A stretch of DNA of 64,000 nucleotides, taken from contig NW_024881613.1 of NCBI RefSeq assembly GCF_019059575.1, positions 806,001 to 870,000 on the forward strand. Reading direction: 5' to 3'. This stretch comes from Amphibalanus amphitrite. Its lineage: Eukaryota; Arthropoda; Thecostraca; Balanomorpha; Balanidae. Of this stretch, positions 1 to 10,600 are shown piece by piece. The notes under the pieces were generated by a model. The model was not told where the DNA came from. It did no database searches and worked only from the letters and a program-made list of their open reading frames with translations. Position 1 is the stretch's first letter, and every line of letters begins with the position of its first letter. The position numbers and the translations under genes are program-made.

Positions 1-166
1 TGTTCTTACACAGATAAGCAAGTAGCTTATTATAAGCACTGCCCCATTGTAAGACAGGAGCATCATGTACATCTACATGTACCTATAGGAGCATCATGAC
101 AAACTTTCCCGCGACATCCTTGCTCAAGTTGCCTCTGATTGCTCTATGAAAACAAAATGTGATGAC
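1..166. other. Unassigned sequence at the window edge
   Basis: AT-rich non-coding sequence up to the TTAA target of the first element. The phrase AGGAGCATCATG occurs twice (about 56 and 87), suggesting a short local duplication. I see no gene. Confidence 0.5.
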
Positions 167-170
167 TTAA

Positions 171-1052
171 CCCTATTAGTGGCAGGGGGGTTGTTTTTAT
201 CCACCCCTCAGGTTTTTCGGGAATATCTCTCCGAAACCGCTGAAGCTACGATGCTGAAATTTTCTGACTTTTCCTAAAACTAAATTGGGCACATTCCCTG
301 AAAATTTCAAGTTCATAACTTTACCAGGGGCGGCTCCAGAGCACTGGGAATTGGGGGGTCCTATTCGTGAAGCGAGTCATTTGGGCGAAGATCACGATGC
401 TGCACCAGTTTTACGAACAGTGAATGAAAGGTATCATGTGATAACATATACAGTTATTGTGCATCCTCTTTTGAGTTTTGACACGTTTTTGCTATAATAG
501 GCGGATCCAGGCGTCCAAAAAGGGGGGTTATGTTTTACCTCCCAACATAGGTGCCCTGACACCGCCTATGCATGACCAATACAATTGTAGTCGTTCTCTC
601 ATGAGAAAATTGTAACATAACAAGACCATTACCACCATTTTTAGAAACAGTACCAACAAAAACCTTATTTACTATACTTTTTGTGTACCCCCAATCTCAA
701 TGATCTGTATCCGCCTATGATTTTTGAAAATGCATATTTTTGGGATCCATGTGAATTCCTGGTTCATTCTCTATCGATCGGCAAAAGTTGCGTTAAGATT
801 GGTTCAGAAACCTGGCCGTGATAAACAGTCTAAAATGTATCTGCAATTTGCCCGTTTTTACCCCCCTCTACCCCCCCCTATTGACATTTTTTAATTTTTA
901 TTTTTTAGAAATGTAGATCACGTTGAGCGAAATCGAATGCCGTTTGAATTTTGAAAATCGGCCCGTTAGATCTCGAGATATCAAGGGGGGGTCGTAAACA
1001 GCCCCCCCCCTGCCACTAATAGGGGGTAGCCAGGAGCCTGCCACTAATAGGG
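171..1052. mobile_element. TTAA-flanked non-autonomous transposon A (piggyBac-type ends)
   Basis: The 882-bp element is bounded by TTAA at 167-170 and again at 1053-1056. It starts CCCTATTAGTGGCAGG and ends with the exact reverse complement, a perfect 16-bp terminal inverted repeat. A TTAA duplication with CCC...GGG ends is the hallmark of piggyBac-superfamily elements; that assignment is inference, because no transposase is encoded. Just inside each end a G-run faces a C-run and could fold. The 3' end carries a second internal copy of the inverted repeat (about 1003-1022). An internal phrase, TTCCCTGAAAATTT (about 294-307), recurs in the element at 12917. It probably holds a smaller nested element (499-718). 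Confidence 0.8.
499..718. mobile_element. Possible small nested TIR element inside element A
   Basis: Sequence between ATAGGCGGATCCAG (about 499) and CTGTATCCGCCTAT (about 705-718) has imperfect inverted ends and may use TA as target. There is no open frame. The ends are only about 13 bp, so chance similarity is not excluded. Confidence 0.35.
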
Positions 1053-1167
1053 TTAATCAATAAGAGCGGCTATAGAATACACCTGGGTGGTTCTGACCCC
1101 ACTGCATCGCCTTCCCGGTCCCGCTCGCCTCTGCCTTTTAGATGCGTCCAGTGAGACACCTGGTGCC

Positions 1168-1675
1168 TTGCGGCACAGCATCCATTCAGGCGCCGACTGC
1201 TAGTGCCATCTAGTGACAGAAATGTAAGTATATCTTGGCACTGCGGCACAGCATGCATTCAGGCGCCGACTGCTAGTGCCATCTAGTGACAGAAATGTAA
1301 GTATATCTTTGCTCTGCGGCACAGCATGCATTCAGGCGAAGCGCTGACTACTAGTGCCATCTAGTGGCAGAAATGTAATTATATCTGTGCTCTGCGGCAC
1401 AGCATGCATTCAGGCGCCGACTACTAGTGACATCTAGTGACCGAAGCATAAGTATATCCGGGCTCTGCGGCACAGCATGCATTCAGGCGCCGACTACTAG
1501 TGCCATCTAGTGGCAGAAATGTAATTATATCTGTGCTCTGCGGCACAGCATGCGTGCAGGCGCCGACTACTAGTGACATCTAGTGACCGAAGTATAAATA
1601 TATCCGGGCTCTGCGGCACAGCATGCATTCAGGCGTTGACTACTAGTGCCATCTGGTGACAGAAATGTAGAGTAC
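1168..1675. repeat. 73-bp tandem repeat, 7 copies, with CTCF-like motif
   Basis: Copies start at about 1168, 1241, 1314, 1392, 1465, 1538 and 1611, each opening CTGCGGCACAGCATGCATTC (first copy TTGCGG). Period is 73 bp; copy 3 is 78 bp because of a 5-bp insertion. The last copy is partial. Copies 3 and 5 resemble each other, and 4 and 6 resemble each other, so a dimer (about 146 bp) has itself been duplicated. On the minus strand copies 3 and 5 carry CCACTAGATGGCACT, which fits the published CTCF core CCASYAGRKGGCRS. Copies 1, 2 and 7 differ at the first C, and copies 4 and 6 lose the GGC. Confidence 0.9.
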
Positions 1676-2090
1676 GTTGTACCGATATCTGGACCCGTGA
1701 GGTAGTAGGTCGTGGACCAGCTCTCCCGTGTAAGACAGATCACACAAAGGTATAACCTAGCCTGTGATATGTCCGGTGATTATAATAAATAGGCTATCTT
1801 TCATTTGTGTGGAATGGGCTAACAGGTCTTGGTTGATAGACGGATCGTATTATTTTCAGTAAGCTAAGCGCGTCTAGCACACATGCTTGGCCTTCTTTGG
1901 GATAAATAAGCCTCATTACTTTCAATGCACACGATTTGACGAAGCCAATTTGTAACCACGGTATCAAATCTCTCCATTCATCCATGTGACGCATTATGTT
2001 CCATTCTGCGTCATCACACCTTTGATTGTTTTTCCACCTCAGTTCTCCCCTTCCCTTTCAGGTTTTCGCCTTATTGCGACTGACGGCGTG
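1676..2090. other. Unassigned sequence between the 73-bp array and a CpG island
   Basis: No convincing coding frame, repeat or RNA gene. A 13-base let-7-like string at about 1697-1709 has no hairpin partner (see rejected items). Confidence 0.5.
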
Positions 2091-2381
2091 TGGCTCCCAT
2101 TCCCACGTAACGACCTGACAGGACGTCAATTGGTCGCGCTGCCACCGGCCCGCGGAAGGAGGCAATTACCGCTACATCTCGGCAGTCCCAGCTACTCTGC
2201 GCTGGCGGGGCGGGGGCGGGGGCGGGGGCGGGTGGCAGGCAGACTGGGGGTCGCCGGGGGTCGCGGGGGGGGGTTCAGTTGGCGACGCGCTGTCGGCGAG
2301 CGCAGAGCGGTAGCGAGTGACGCCGCGGCCGCGCGTTCACGGCCCGTGCCACCAACAGCGGCTCGATCAATGCCTCTAATG

Positions 2382-2395
2382 GTTGTCATGGTAAC
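2382..2395 (+). promoter_or_regulatory. RFX X-box palindrome
   Basis: GTTGTCATGGTAAC fits the X-box consensus GTHNYYATRRNAAC bound by RFX factors, typical of ciliary gene promoters in animals. It lies 13 bp from a CRE palindrome. Confidence 0.5.
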
Positions 2396-2408
2396 ATCGA
2401 CTGGCCGG

Positions 2409-2416
2409 TGACGTCA
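2409..2416. promoter_or_regulatory. CRE palindrome TGACGTCA
   Basis: Perfect 8-bp cAMP-response-element palindrome in the CpG island, just after the X-box. Site identity is seen; use in vivo is inference. Confidence 0.45.
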
Positions 2417-2470
2417 CGGCCGCGGCCCGGCGGCTGGCCGACTGCCCGAAATCACAGCAGGTCATGGGAG

Positions 2471-5434
2471 GGTAATCAGGAGGGAGGGGAGGGGAGGGTC
2501 ACGGACAGGCGACAGAACCGAGCTCATGTGACAGATCTGTACGCTTTTGACTGAAAGGAGAAGAGCTAACGCTGTTGTTAATTGTTATATTTCATTATCT
2601 TGATATCTGTTGAAAGTAAAAAGCTGTATGCAAGAACCCATGCCACAGTGAAATGGGTGAAAAAAGAAATAATTAAACGTATTTAGTTTACCTTTCTTCA
2701 TTAAGAAACAAAACACCTATGCGGCAAAATATGCATCCCGCTTTATGACACTTTCTATTACACTTTGTGGTTACTTTTCTTGTTCTTTTTGTAGGATGCA
2801 AAGGAGGTAAATACTATTCAGCTGATACAAGCGGCAAGGGCAGATTAAACTATAGCGTTGGAGACAAACTACAAAGGGAATGAGTTAAATAAAATTGAAA
2901 TAAACTCGTCGATCGCTTTGTTATAAGTTACAGCAACTAAAAAGATAGACATTATTATATCTATAATGCAGTCTAACATCGGAATTAATGCATATCATTT
3001 CGGAAGCTCGAACCCTGACTGGTAAGAATAAGTGTCTTCTTTAGCGTTATCGAATGGCTAAGCGTTTCACACAATACCAACGTAATTGTTACAATCCCCG
3101 GTGGAGGTATACATGAAAGTTGTCCTGGGTTTGTCTCTCTTGCAGACTACTTAAATGCAAGGCGTTTGGTGTCTCTTTTTCTTGAGGCCCAAGGTAAATA
3201 ATTTGATATTTATTCATAGCAGGCCTTCGGTTCTGACAGTCAACATTCCACAGCAAACGTTGTGGCAATTGTTTCCTACACTGTAAAAACTCGAACTAGC
3301 ATCGAACACCGAGTAGTGTCCCTTTTACCAGCCAGTGAACTAGCGGCTCGGACAGCTGACACATTATTTTCTTGCCAGCGCTTCTGCCAACAGGCTTACG
3401 AAAACGAGCCAGCATACCGCAGCCAACAGCTATACTGAAAAACCGCTGTGGGCTGCGGCAGCAGCGAACGCAGAGGCTGTCGGTAAAGCGGCTCAGATGA
3501 CACGGTGCTTCAACACTTCCACATAAACGGAGTTATGTAGACGTCGCATCAATGGCATCTGTGACGCTATAAAAGATGTAAGAAATTTGTCACCTAGCAA
3601 CAGCTGATTTTATTGAATTATCGTTTATGTAAACAACAGGACTTACTCCCAAAACAACCGCCACAACAGTCACATCCGCCTAAATATCATCATTCTCTGG
3701 TGCCACGCGACCCGTGTCACCTACGAATGCAGGGATGACTGACGGCGGTTGTCGGTGGCAGCCCTGTTGACGCCACTGGAGCCGTGAATAGGCGCCCGTG
3801 TGGTGCTTGGCTGCCGAGCGGCGGCGCGCGCGTCCGAAGGGACCGGGCCAGTGACGTCATCACAGAGGACCGCGCCGCGTCGGTGGGGGTCCGGCCGTCA
3901 CCTGGATGGGGGGGGGGGCGGTGGAGACAAAGGACGGGGAGGGGGCGGATGGAGGCGTGGGGAGGCGGCGTGAACTTGAAAGGAAGGGGCGCGCAGTAAA
4001 GCATGTGAAGTGTCAGCGTTGCGTCAGTGTAAAGCACAAAGTGTTGGGCAATTGGGCAGATCATTGGCGCACTTAGCAATTGTTTGACTTGATGGATACA
4101 AGGTTCCTTTGCATTTCTTTGTGTCGATTAGGATTGTTTTGTGCATGAAATTGATAGAGCTGGTATGCAGGTGTCAATTAATGATGCAATGACGATATTA
4201 TTCTTGCCAAGTGCCTTCTCGGAGAGTTTATCGCTTGCATCGATAAAATTTAGGTTGGTACATCTTCGCCGATCAATGTAATGACTCAGACACAATGTAT
4301 GAAGTGTGACGATGACTGAACGGTCGCATAGCGTAAACGTTACTTGATATCATGGCTCAGGTGTGATGCGATTAATCAGGTACAAGCAACAGCAATCACT
4401 GGGAAACTCATCAGACAGGAAACGTGTGACTCGTATGAGTCGCCGGCTCCTGAGTAACCTACCTATGCCGCACTCAGTCGACTCATGGACTCCGCCAAGC
4501 GACCTTTCGTTCCTCGCCGCACCCATCATTATTAGAAGCGCTCGTCTCTCTCGCCACAAACCAGCGTCTCTGGCAGTCGCTGGCAGCCGTCTCAATAAAC
4601 TGAGCCGATCTCGGGGATTCGGCGAACCGCCGGCGGCTGTCGGATGTGCCAATCAGGCCGTCCTGGCTGTGTGTGATCCGGGGGCCGGACGTTCCGTTCC
4701 AGTCCTGGACGGCAGCCATGGACACCTGACCGGCACCGCCCCTCGCCGGGGTCCACCCAGCCATCGGCCCGGCACGGGTCGCCGCACAGTGGAACACCGC
4801 CGGCGGACAGATTGTCGTCAGAGCGGACCCTGAGTGACTCAACGGAAGTGGGCGCTCTGCTATTTTTACCTTACGACATGATAGCTATGATGTGTTAGCC
4901 GGAACCTTGAATGGCTGTTGAGGTAGCCGTGGGTGTAATGGCCCATGAGGAAAATGGGTCTGGGAACTTCCCAGATAAAGCTTGTGTGTATTTTTGATAG
5001 GTATCTTATAGCAACGCTGGGATAACCCCAAGTATCAATCGGTAACCAATATTTTCTTAGGCTCAATATAACGCAAATGCGATACCTATTTTACATGTTC
5101 AAGTTTAAGAGCGAGATCACCACAACTAAAATATGGCAAAATAAGGCCCAATATTGGTATTTTCTTACATATGAAGTTTATGGTAACATCAAATCAAAAG
5201 CAAAGGAAATTAATTGTATATGCTTATGCTTATGCTTATGCTTATAATTGTATATGCTATATGCAAGCGATATGCTTAGCTAAAGCGCCGACATACTTCA
5301 TTAAATATGTCTTTTTCTATTCAAGTACACCTTCAATACATTTAACATGTGCTCGGATAACACATGTATGTTGCCGGACGACATTTAACGGTGTTCAATG
5401 AAATGTTTCCTCTTCGTAGAAAAAAAAAACAATG
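2471..5434. other. Unassigned intergenic DNA with two CpG-rich patches
   Basis: Mostly AT-rich DNA with no gene I can support. CpG-rich patches at about 3690-4000 (with TGACGTCA at 3853-3860) and 4440-4842 contain overlapping open frames on both strands with no recognisable domain. A short ATGCTT hexamer run of about four copies lies at 5218-5245. Confidence 0.5.
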
Positions 5435-5438
5435 TTAA

Positions 5439-7676
5439 CCCACGCCGGGCCGGTGCTCTCAGATTCCGCGCCGGGCCGGGGGGTGTCTGAACACCCCCCC
5501 CCCCCTTCTAACTCGGCTCCCGGGCCACGTAGTGACACGCGGTAAGCGGCAATCGAAAGAACGTCCAAAATAAGGACGAAAACACTTCGGTCATTTCTTG
5601 GGTCAGGTCAAAGGTCGGGTCACCAGAGGTCACCAAAGGTCAAATGTCCACTATTTCAACATTTTGGAAACTGCCAACGGCTATCTCGGGAACCGATAGA
5701 GCTCCAGCGCCGCGGAAAAGCGCATTCGATAGCCCTTTTACAGAACTTTCTGAGTAATGTTCTCAGATTTGACCTCAGGTCAACGGTTTAGCCTCCAGAG
5801 GGCAAAAACTCCAAAAATAGCCGTTTTTACGAAAAACGTTTTTTCGGCAACAACTTTTGACTCAAAAGAGCCACGACATTACTTTTGCCACCACACTGAA
5901 AACCAAAACGATTCTCTATTCCCTTTGATCATGGTGTGTCATGCTCCTATAACTCTGCCGTTTTCCTGGCGGAATGCCCTTAAGATACTCAAATGATTCC
6001 TCACATGATTCCTTTTAAGCATATCAGGGGTTTTGGTCTAAAACAACACCCTGATCATTTTCTTCGAACATACCCAAACTATACCCTCATTCTTTAAATT
6101 CCTCCCTTGAATTCTTCTAATATACCCTAGTGTACAGTCTCTGCCGCTACTGTCAGATACCGTACCTGTGCCGCTCGGCGCCTCCGGCGGTGACCGGTCG
6201 GCGGGCCGGGACTGGCCGGCCGGGCGGGCGAGGAGGACGGGCAGTCGCTCCCTGGACGTGTTGCTGACCACTAACCCGCGCCCCGCTGGGCTATTCAGCC
6301 ATACGCGCCCTGCTGGGGATAGAACCTTAACCCTCGTTTTGGATGTGTTACGATATATAAAGGGAAATCGGACGAGGGAGCTGAGAGTAATGAGACAGTT
6401 TCTGAGCAAGTTCTACGACGAATATACCTAGGGCATTATTATTTTCCCTTCTGGGTTTATGTGGGGTCTAATGCAAGAATACATTGAGATCAGTGATGGA
6501 AATTACAGAATAATACGGGAGTGTTACGTGGTATAATGCGAGTATAGTTTGCAAAATATTCCCCTTATACGCTTAGAAGGAATACTAGAGGTTTCGATGT
6601 AAGGGTATTTTGGTAGGTTAAAAGGAGTGTACTGTGGGTATCGCAGGGAATAGAACAGGAATCATATTCCTTTCCTCTTCGGTACTTACTAGGGTATATT
6701 AGAAGAATTCAAGGGAGCTATTTAAAGAACAAGGGTATAGTTTGGGTATATTCGAAGAAATGATCAGGGTGTTGTTTTAGACCAAAATCCCTAATATGCT
6801 CAAAAGGAATCAAAAAGGTTCTCAGTGTAGGGTATATTAGAAGAATTTCAGAGTGATATTCAAAGAAAGTGTATTTGGGGTATATTCGGAGAAATGATCA
6901 GGGTGTTGTTTTAGACCAATTCCCCTAATATGCTTAAAAGGAATCAAAACAGCTCTCAGTGCATCGTGTTCCTCTCGTCGAGACGCGTCGAATGAACTAT
7001 AATCTGACCTTGAAAGGTCAACTTGAAAATTTGACCTCAGGTCAAGGTCATGACCTGACCGGAAAAGGTCATGTTGCATATCAGTCGATCCGCAACGTCG
7101 AGCCGAACACATCTAAGGCATTTTCAGCGTCTAGCACGTCTCTATCAGAAGTTATTAGCGAAAAACTGTTAGATTCTGTTCGTGACCTGAGATGACCTCG
7201 GGGACATAACGAGGGGTCACAGTTGCCATTTTCCGGTTCAGTGTGTCCATTTTACCTACATCTCGATGTTTGAGAGTGTCTAGAATAGCGTTCGTGCAAA
7301 ACAGACGCTTTTCAATTTTCTCCCATTGACTTAAAATGGAGAGGTCGCAAAATTGACCTGACCTTAGGTCACTGATATCAAAATTCCGAGATTTACGTTT
7401 AATACATAATGTTGCACTAATCAATCGCTGAAAGTTTCAAGGCAATTGGTCAATCGGTGTAGCTATGACGAGCATTCTTATTTTTTCTGAGGTGAGGTCA
7501 CTTGGCGTGACCTGGTGACCTGACCTAAGGTGACCTGGGTCTGAAATTTTCACAACATGTGCGGAAAAGATGCACGAGCAGGTGTGCCAAAAACGGCGGC
7601 GCTCCGCGCCGCCGTTTTTGAGATATCTGCGAAAAACCGCAGGGGGGTGTTCAAACACCCCCCGGCCCGGCGCGGG
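5439..7676. mobile_element. TTAA-flanked transposon B with nuclear-receptor half-sites
   Basis: The 2238-bp element sits between TTAA at 5435-5438 and 7677-7680. Its ends are CCCACGCCGGGCCGG and the reverse complement of CCCGCGCCGGGCCGG. Both ends carry a G-run/C-run hairpin (GGGGGGTGT...ACACCCCCC), and the left end has a second subterminal copy, as in elements A and D. It is crowded with AGGTCA/TGACCT half-sites (5602-5645, 7005-7075, 7490-7545). The 3' part has a GC palindrome shared with elements C and D. No transposase frame is present. It also contains a separate inverted-repeat unit (5999-6961) flanking a GC-rich insert at about 6140-6350. Confidence 0.75.
5999..6961. repeat. Internal inverted repeat with a tandem third copy inside element B
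   Basis: The block at 5999-6133 recurs as a reverse complement at about 6687-6818, and again in tandem, more diverged, at about 6819-6961. Shared landmarks are GATCAGGGTGTTGTTTTAGA and GGGTATATTAGAAGAATT. The region between the arms includes a GC-rich stretch unlike its surroundings. This looks like a fold-back unit that inserted into or formed within element B. Confidence 0.75.
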
Positions 7677-7680
7677 TTAA

Positions 7681-10600
7681 AAAAAGCAGATAAAATCAGT
7701 GATGAGATTCATTTTCATCAAAGCAAGAATCAAGCAAGGTTTTTTCAACTTTGCGTCTCGCAAGGCTCGAGGACACCAGTAACAGATGACCTATTGGAGA
7801 TGTAGTCAATCACCGAAAGACACTGTTATGACAGGCCACAATCCGCAGCAGACCAGTGCGACGTTCTTTTGGAGCCCTCCCAGAGTTGCGTCATCTGACT
7901 TTTTTCCTGCTCCTCTCCTCCGACGGTTAGCCGCCGCCTCATCACAATGCGTCTCTCTTTCGCTCGCTCATATAATTGTCAACCCGTTCAGGTTCTGTTG
8001 TTGGGTGCCTGGACATATATCCGCTGGGACAAAGAAAATCCAGTCTGTTTGTTTTTCGTATGGCGGTTAATTTCACTCAGACCTCAAACTAAAACAACGC
8101 GCCGAGTATGAGATCGTCTTAAAAGCGCGATCAGAGTAAATTTCACCGCTATTCTCTGACCAGAAGTCCGTCTCGTCTCGTCTCTTGATTTGGCTGTATT
8201 ACTGTTGACGAGGTCGGTAACCGAGCCTTGGGCAGCGCCTTTCGCCGTCACCTAGTCCATCAGCACCCTGACCTATTTCATGGGGCGCTATTCCCAGTGT
8301 CACTGCCACAGTCAGCGGTGACACGCGCCTGATAGATGCTAAATTGGTCACCAGCCGACCGCCGCTGCCAAACGGCCGGCGCGGCGACCCGGCCCGACCC
8401 TACCCCCGGGCCAGATCGAGGTCAGCGGCCGCGCGCTGCCAGGTCGCCGCCGCGGCGCCGTTGGTCAGTTGCCAGTCATTCGAAGGGGTCGGCCGGTCTG
8501 GCTGCCGGGCGGCCCTGCCCGGTATGCTTTGGCAGGCGGCTGCCGGTCGCGGGACGCAGGAAATAGGAGGTGACGCCCGACAGGCTGACAGAGACGATAC
8601 CCATCTGCATTGGCAGTGACCGCGCCATGATGGAGGCTGTCAGGACACCCGGCCATCTGCCCCTCTAATGGCGCCGTCCCATATATATCAGCCTTTTTGA
8701 TATGTTCCTTACATTGAGTGTCGTTAAGCACGTTACATTTATCAAGGTGACACATTATCCAATTAAATGTTCTATCCTAAATGTAATGCTTAATTAACGT
8801 CTCTAAAACATTAATTGCATGTGATGTGAACTTGAACACCGAAAGTTTGTTGCAAAAAAAGTCAAGAAGTTTAGGCGGTTTAATATAAAATGAATCCAGC
8901 CTAATGCTCATGGACCATCACCACCTATGAACCATTCTAAAAAAAATCCAATAGTTGGTATTTTCTTTGTCTTTATGTTGCATGAAAATACCAAATAAGC
9001 TTGCAATGCGTAGAAATGTAATTGCGTCCTTCGCTGTTTATTGTCGACCACACAGATGACAGAACACCACGACCAAAAGCTCGCACGATCTCATCCTCTA
9101 GAGTCTAGAGCTACAATTCACCTATGCATTCTTCAGACAGGGAGATCAAAGCTGGTCTGGGAGTCATAGCTTATCCGTTCGTTCGTCACAATAAACCAGT
9201 GTTGACTTGCGCCGTCCATCCCTGTTGATAGCCGCCGTCTTTGAACCTGACGGAACGCCACAGCGCGGCGCACCCCCTCAGACCCCCCCCCCCTCCCCCC
9301 GCTAAATCGGTCCCGAGTCGGAGCCAACCCTTCCTCGGCCCAGCGCCGACCGGTCAGCCCGTGGCGGCATGCCCTGGATGTGAAATATTTTGACTGGCGG
9401 CAGATGCGCGCCTGCCGGGGAGTCACACGAGGCGACAAGTGGCGTGCTTGGCGTGTCGGCGCCCCCGGCGAGCTCGTCACGTGACCGCGAGACAGTGCGG
9501 TGGCGGGGGGAGGGGGAGGGAGTTCCAGCTGCCAGCGGGCAGGGACGGTGACCCCGGGGCACGGGATGACACCTGATGAGGTGAGCCCTGAGAGGTGAAC
9601 TACAACTGGCGTCAGAAAAATGGCGTGCTATTTTAATCAGACCGTTAAAAATCGCTGACATCGGCGGTAAACAAGACATTTGACAAGAATGTTCGACCAC
9701 ATGCTGTTTGATATCGTGAAGAATTACCGGTGAATGCCGAACAGAGTAGGGGAAAGATGAATAGAGTTCGCTGCCCAGCGAAACATTAATCGAATGCCTA
9801 TAGAATGGTATTAATGGGATAGACCACCTGGCCCCTTTACGGGGTTGTTTCACCTTTCACTCCATCTTGCCTAAGACACTTGAAATATTTCACATCAATT
9901 TTTTTAGGTATTGATATCAAATATACCTATTCAAATTTTTTGAATATGAAAGAGAAGGAAAAAGAAAGAAAGAGAGAGCGGGAGAGAGGGAGAGAGAGAG
10001 GGAGAGAGAGAAACTGAAAAAACTCGTGGATAGCAGGTAAGATGCGGGAGTCTTCTTTAGCGGACCACCTGGCAATTGGAATCCGGTATAGTCGGCATAC
10101 GGCCTGACTTGGTGAGGTGCTGTCGTCTTCAGACATGCTGTCGGTGCACCTAAATGCACGCAATTACGGGTGTGATTTTAAAACTGCTCCGATTGCACAC
10201 ATTCCGTGTCACATTACATGCAGTATACACATTATATAACATGCGCATTGCACATAATGTTTTCCTGGATTATAGACAGATCCAGTTCATACTTTTATTA
10301 CTTTAAAAAGTCGTTTACATACGCCATGCGACTCTGGTATTTGTCAGTCTCAGTACTGTTGGCCCCATAAACAGTCAAAATATAATGTAATAAGTGAATC
10401 TGGTGGTCTGACATGTTTTCTCTCTGGTTTCGGTACCAGACCGTATCCAAACTATAAACACTCGTCCCACTAAGTCATAGTCCCAGTATACGCTGCACGC
10501 TGGAACTCCGGCATTCTGAGAAGGCGGCGGCTTATATAAGGTAACCGTGCATGCTGTGGCAGCCTTTAAACAGAACGTGATACCGCCGGCCGTCTGCCCA

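Larger units (their letters stand above)
2091..2470. promoter_or_regulatory. CpG island with RFX X-box, CRE and GC-box cluster
   Basis: A sharply bounded GC- and CpG-rich block with repeated CGGGGG units at about 2206-2232 (GC-box or G-quadruplex type), an X-box palindrome at 2382-2395 and a CRE palindrome at 2409-2416. It looks like a promoter or enhancer, but no recognisable exon lies within 2 kb on either side, so its target is unknown. Overlapping open frames on both strands here are expected from base composition. Confidence 0.5.

Noticed and set aside
1697..1709. TGAGGTAGTAGGT, identical to the start of let-7 microRNA
   Set aside because: The match breaks after 13 bases and no complementary arm able to form a precursor hairpin is present downstream.
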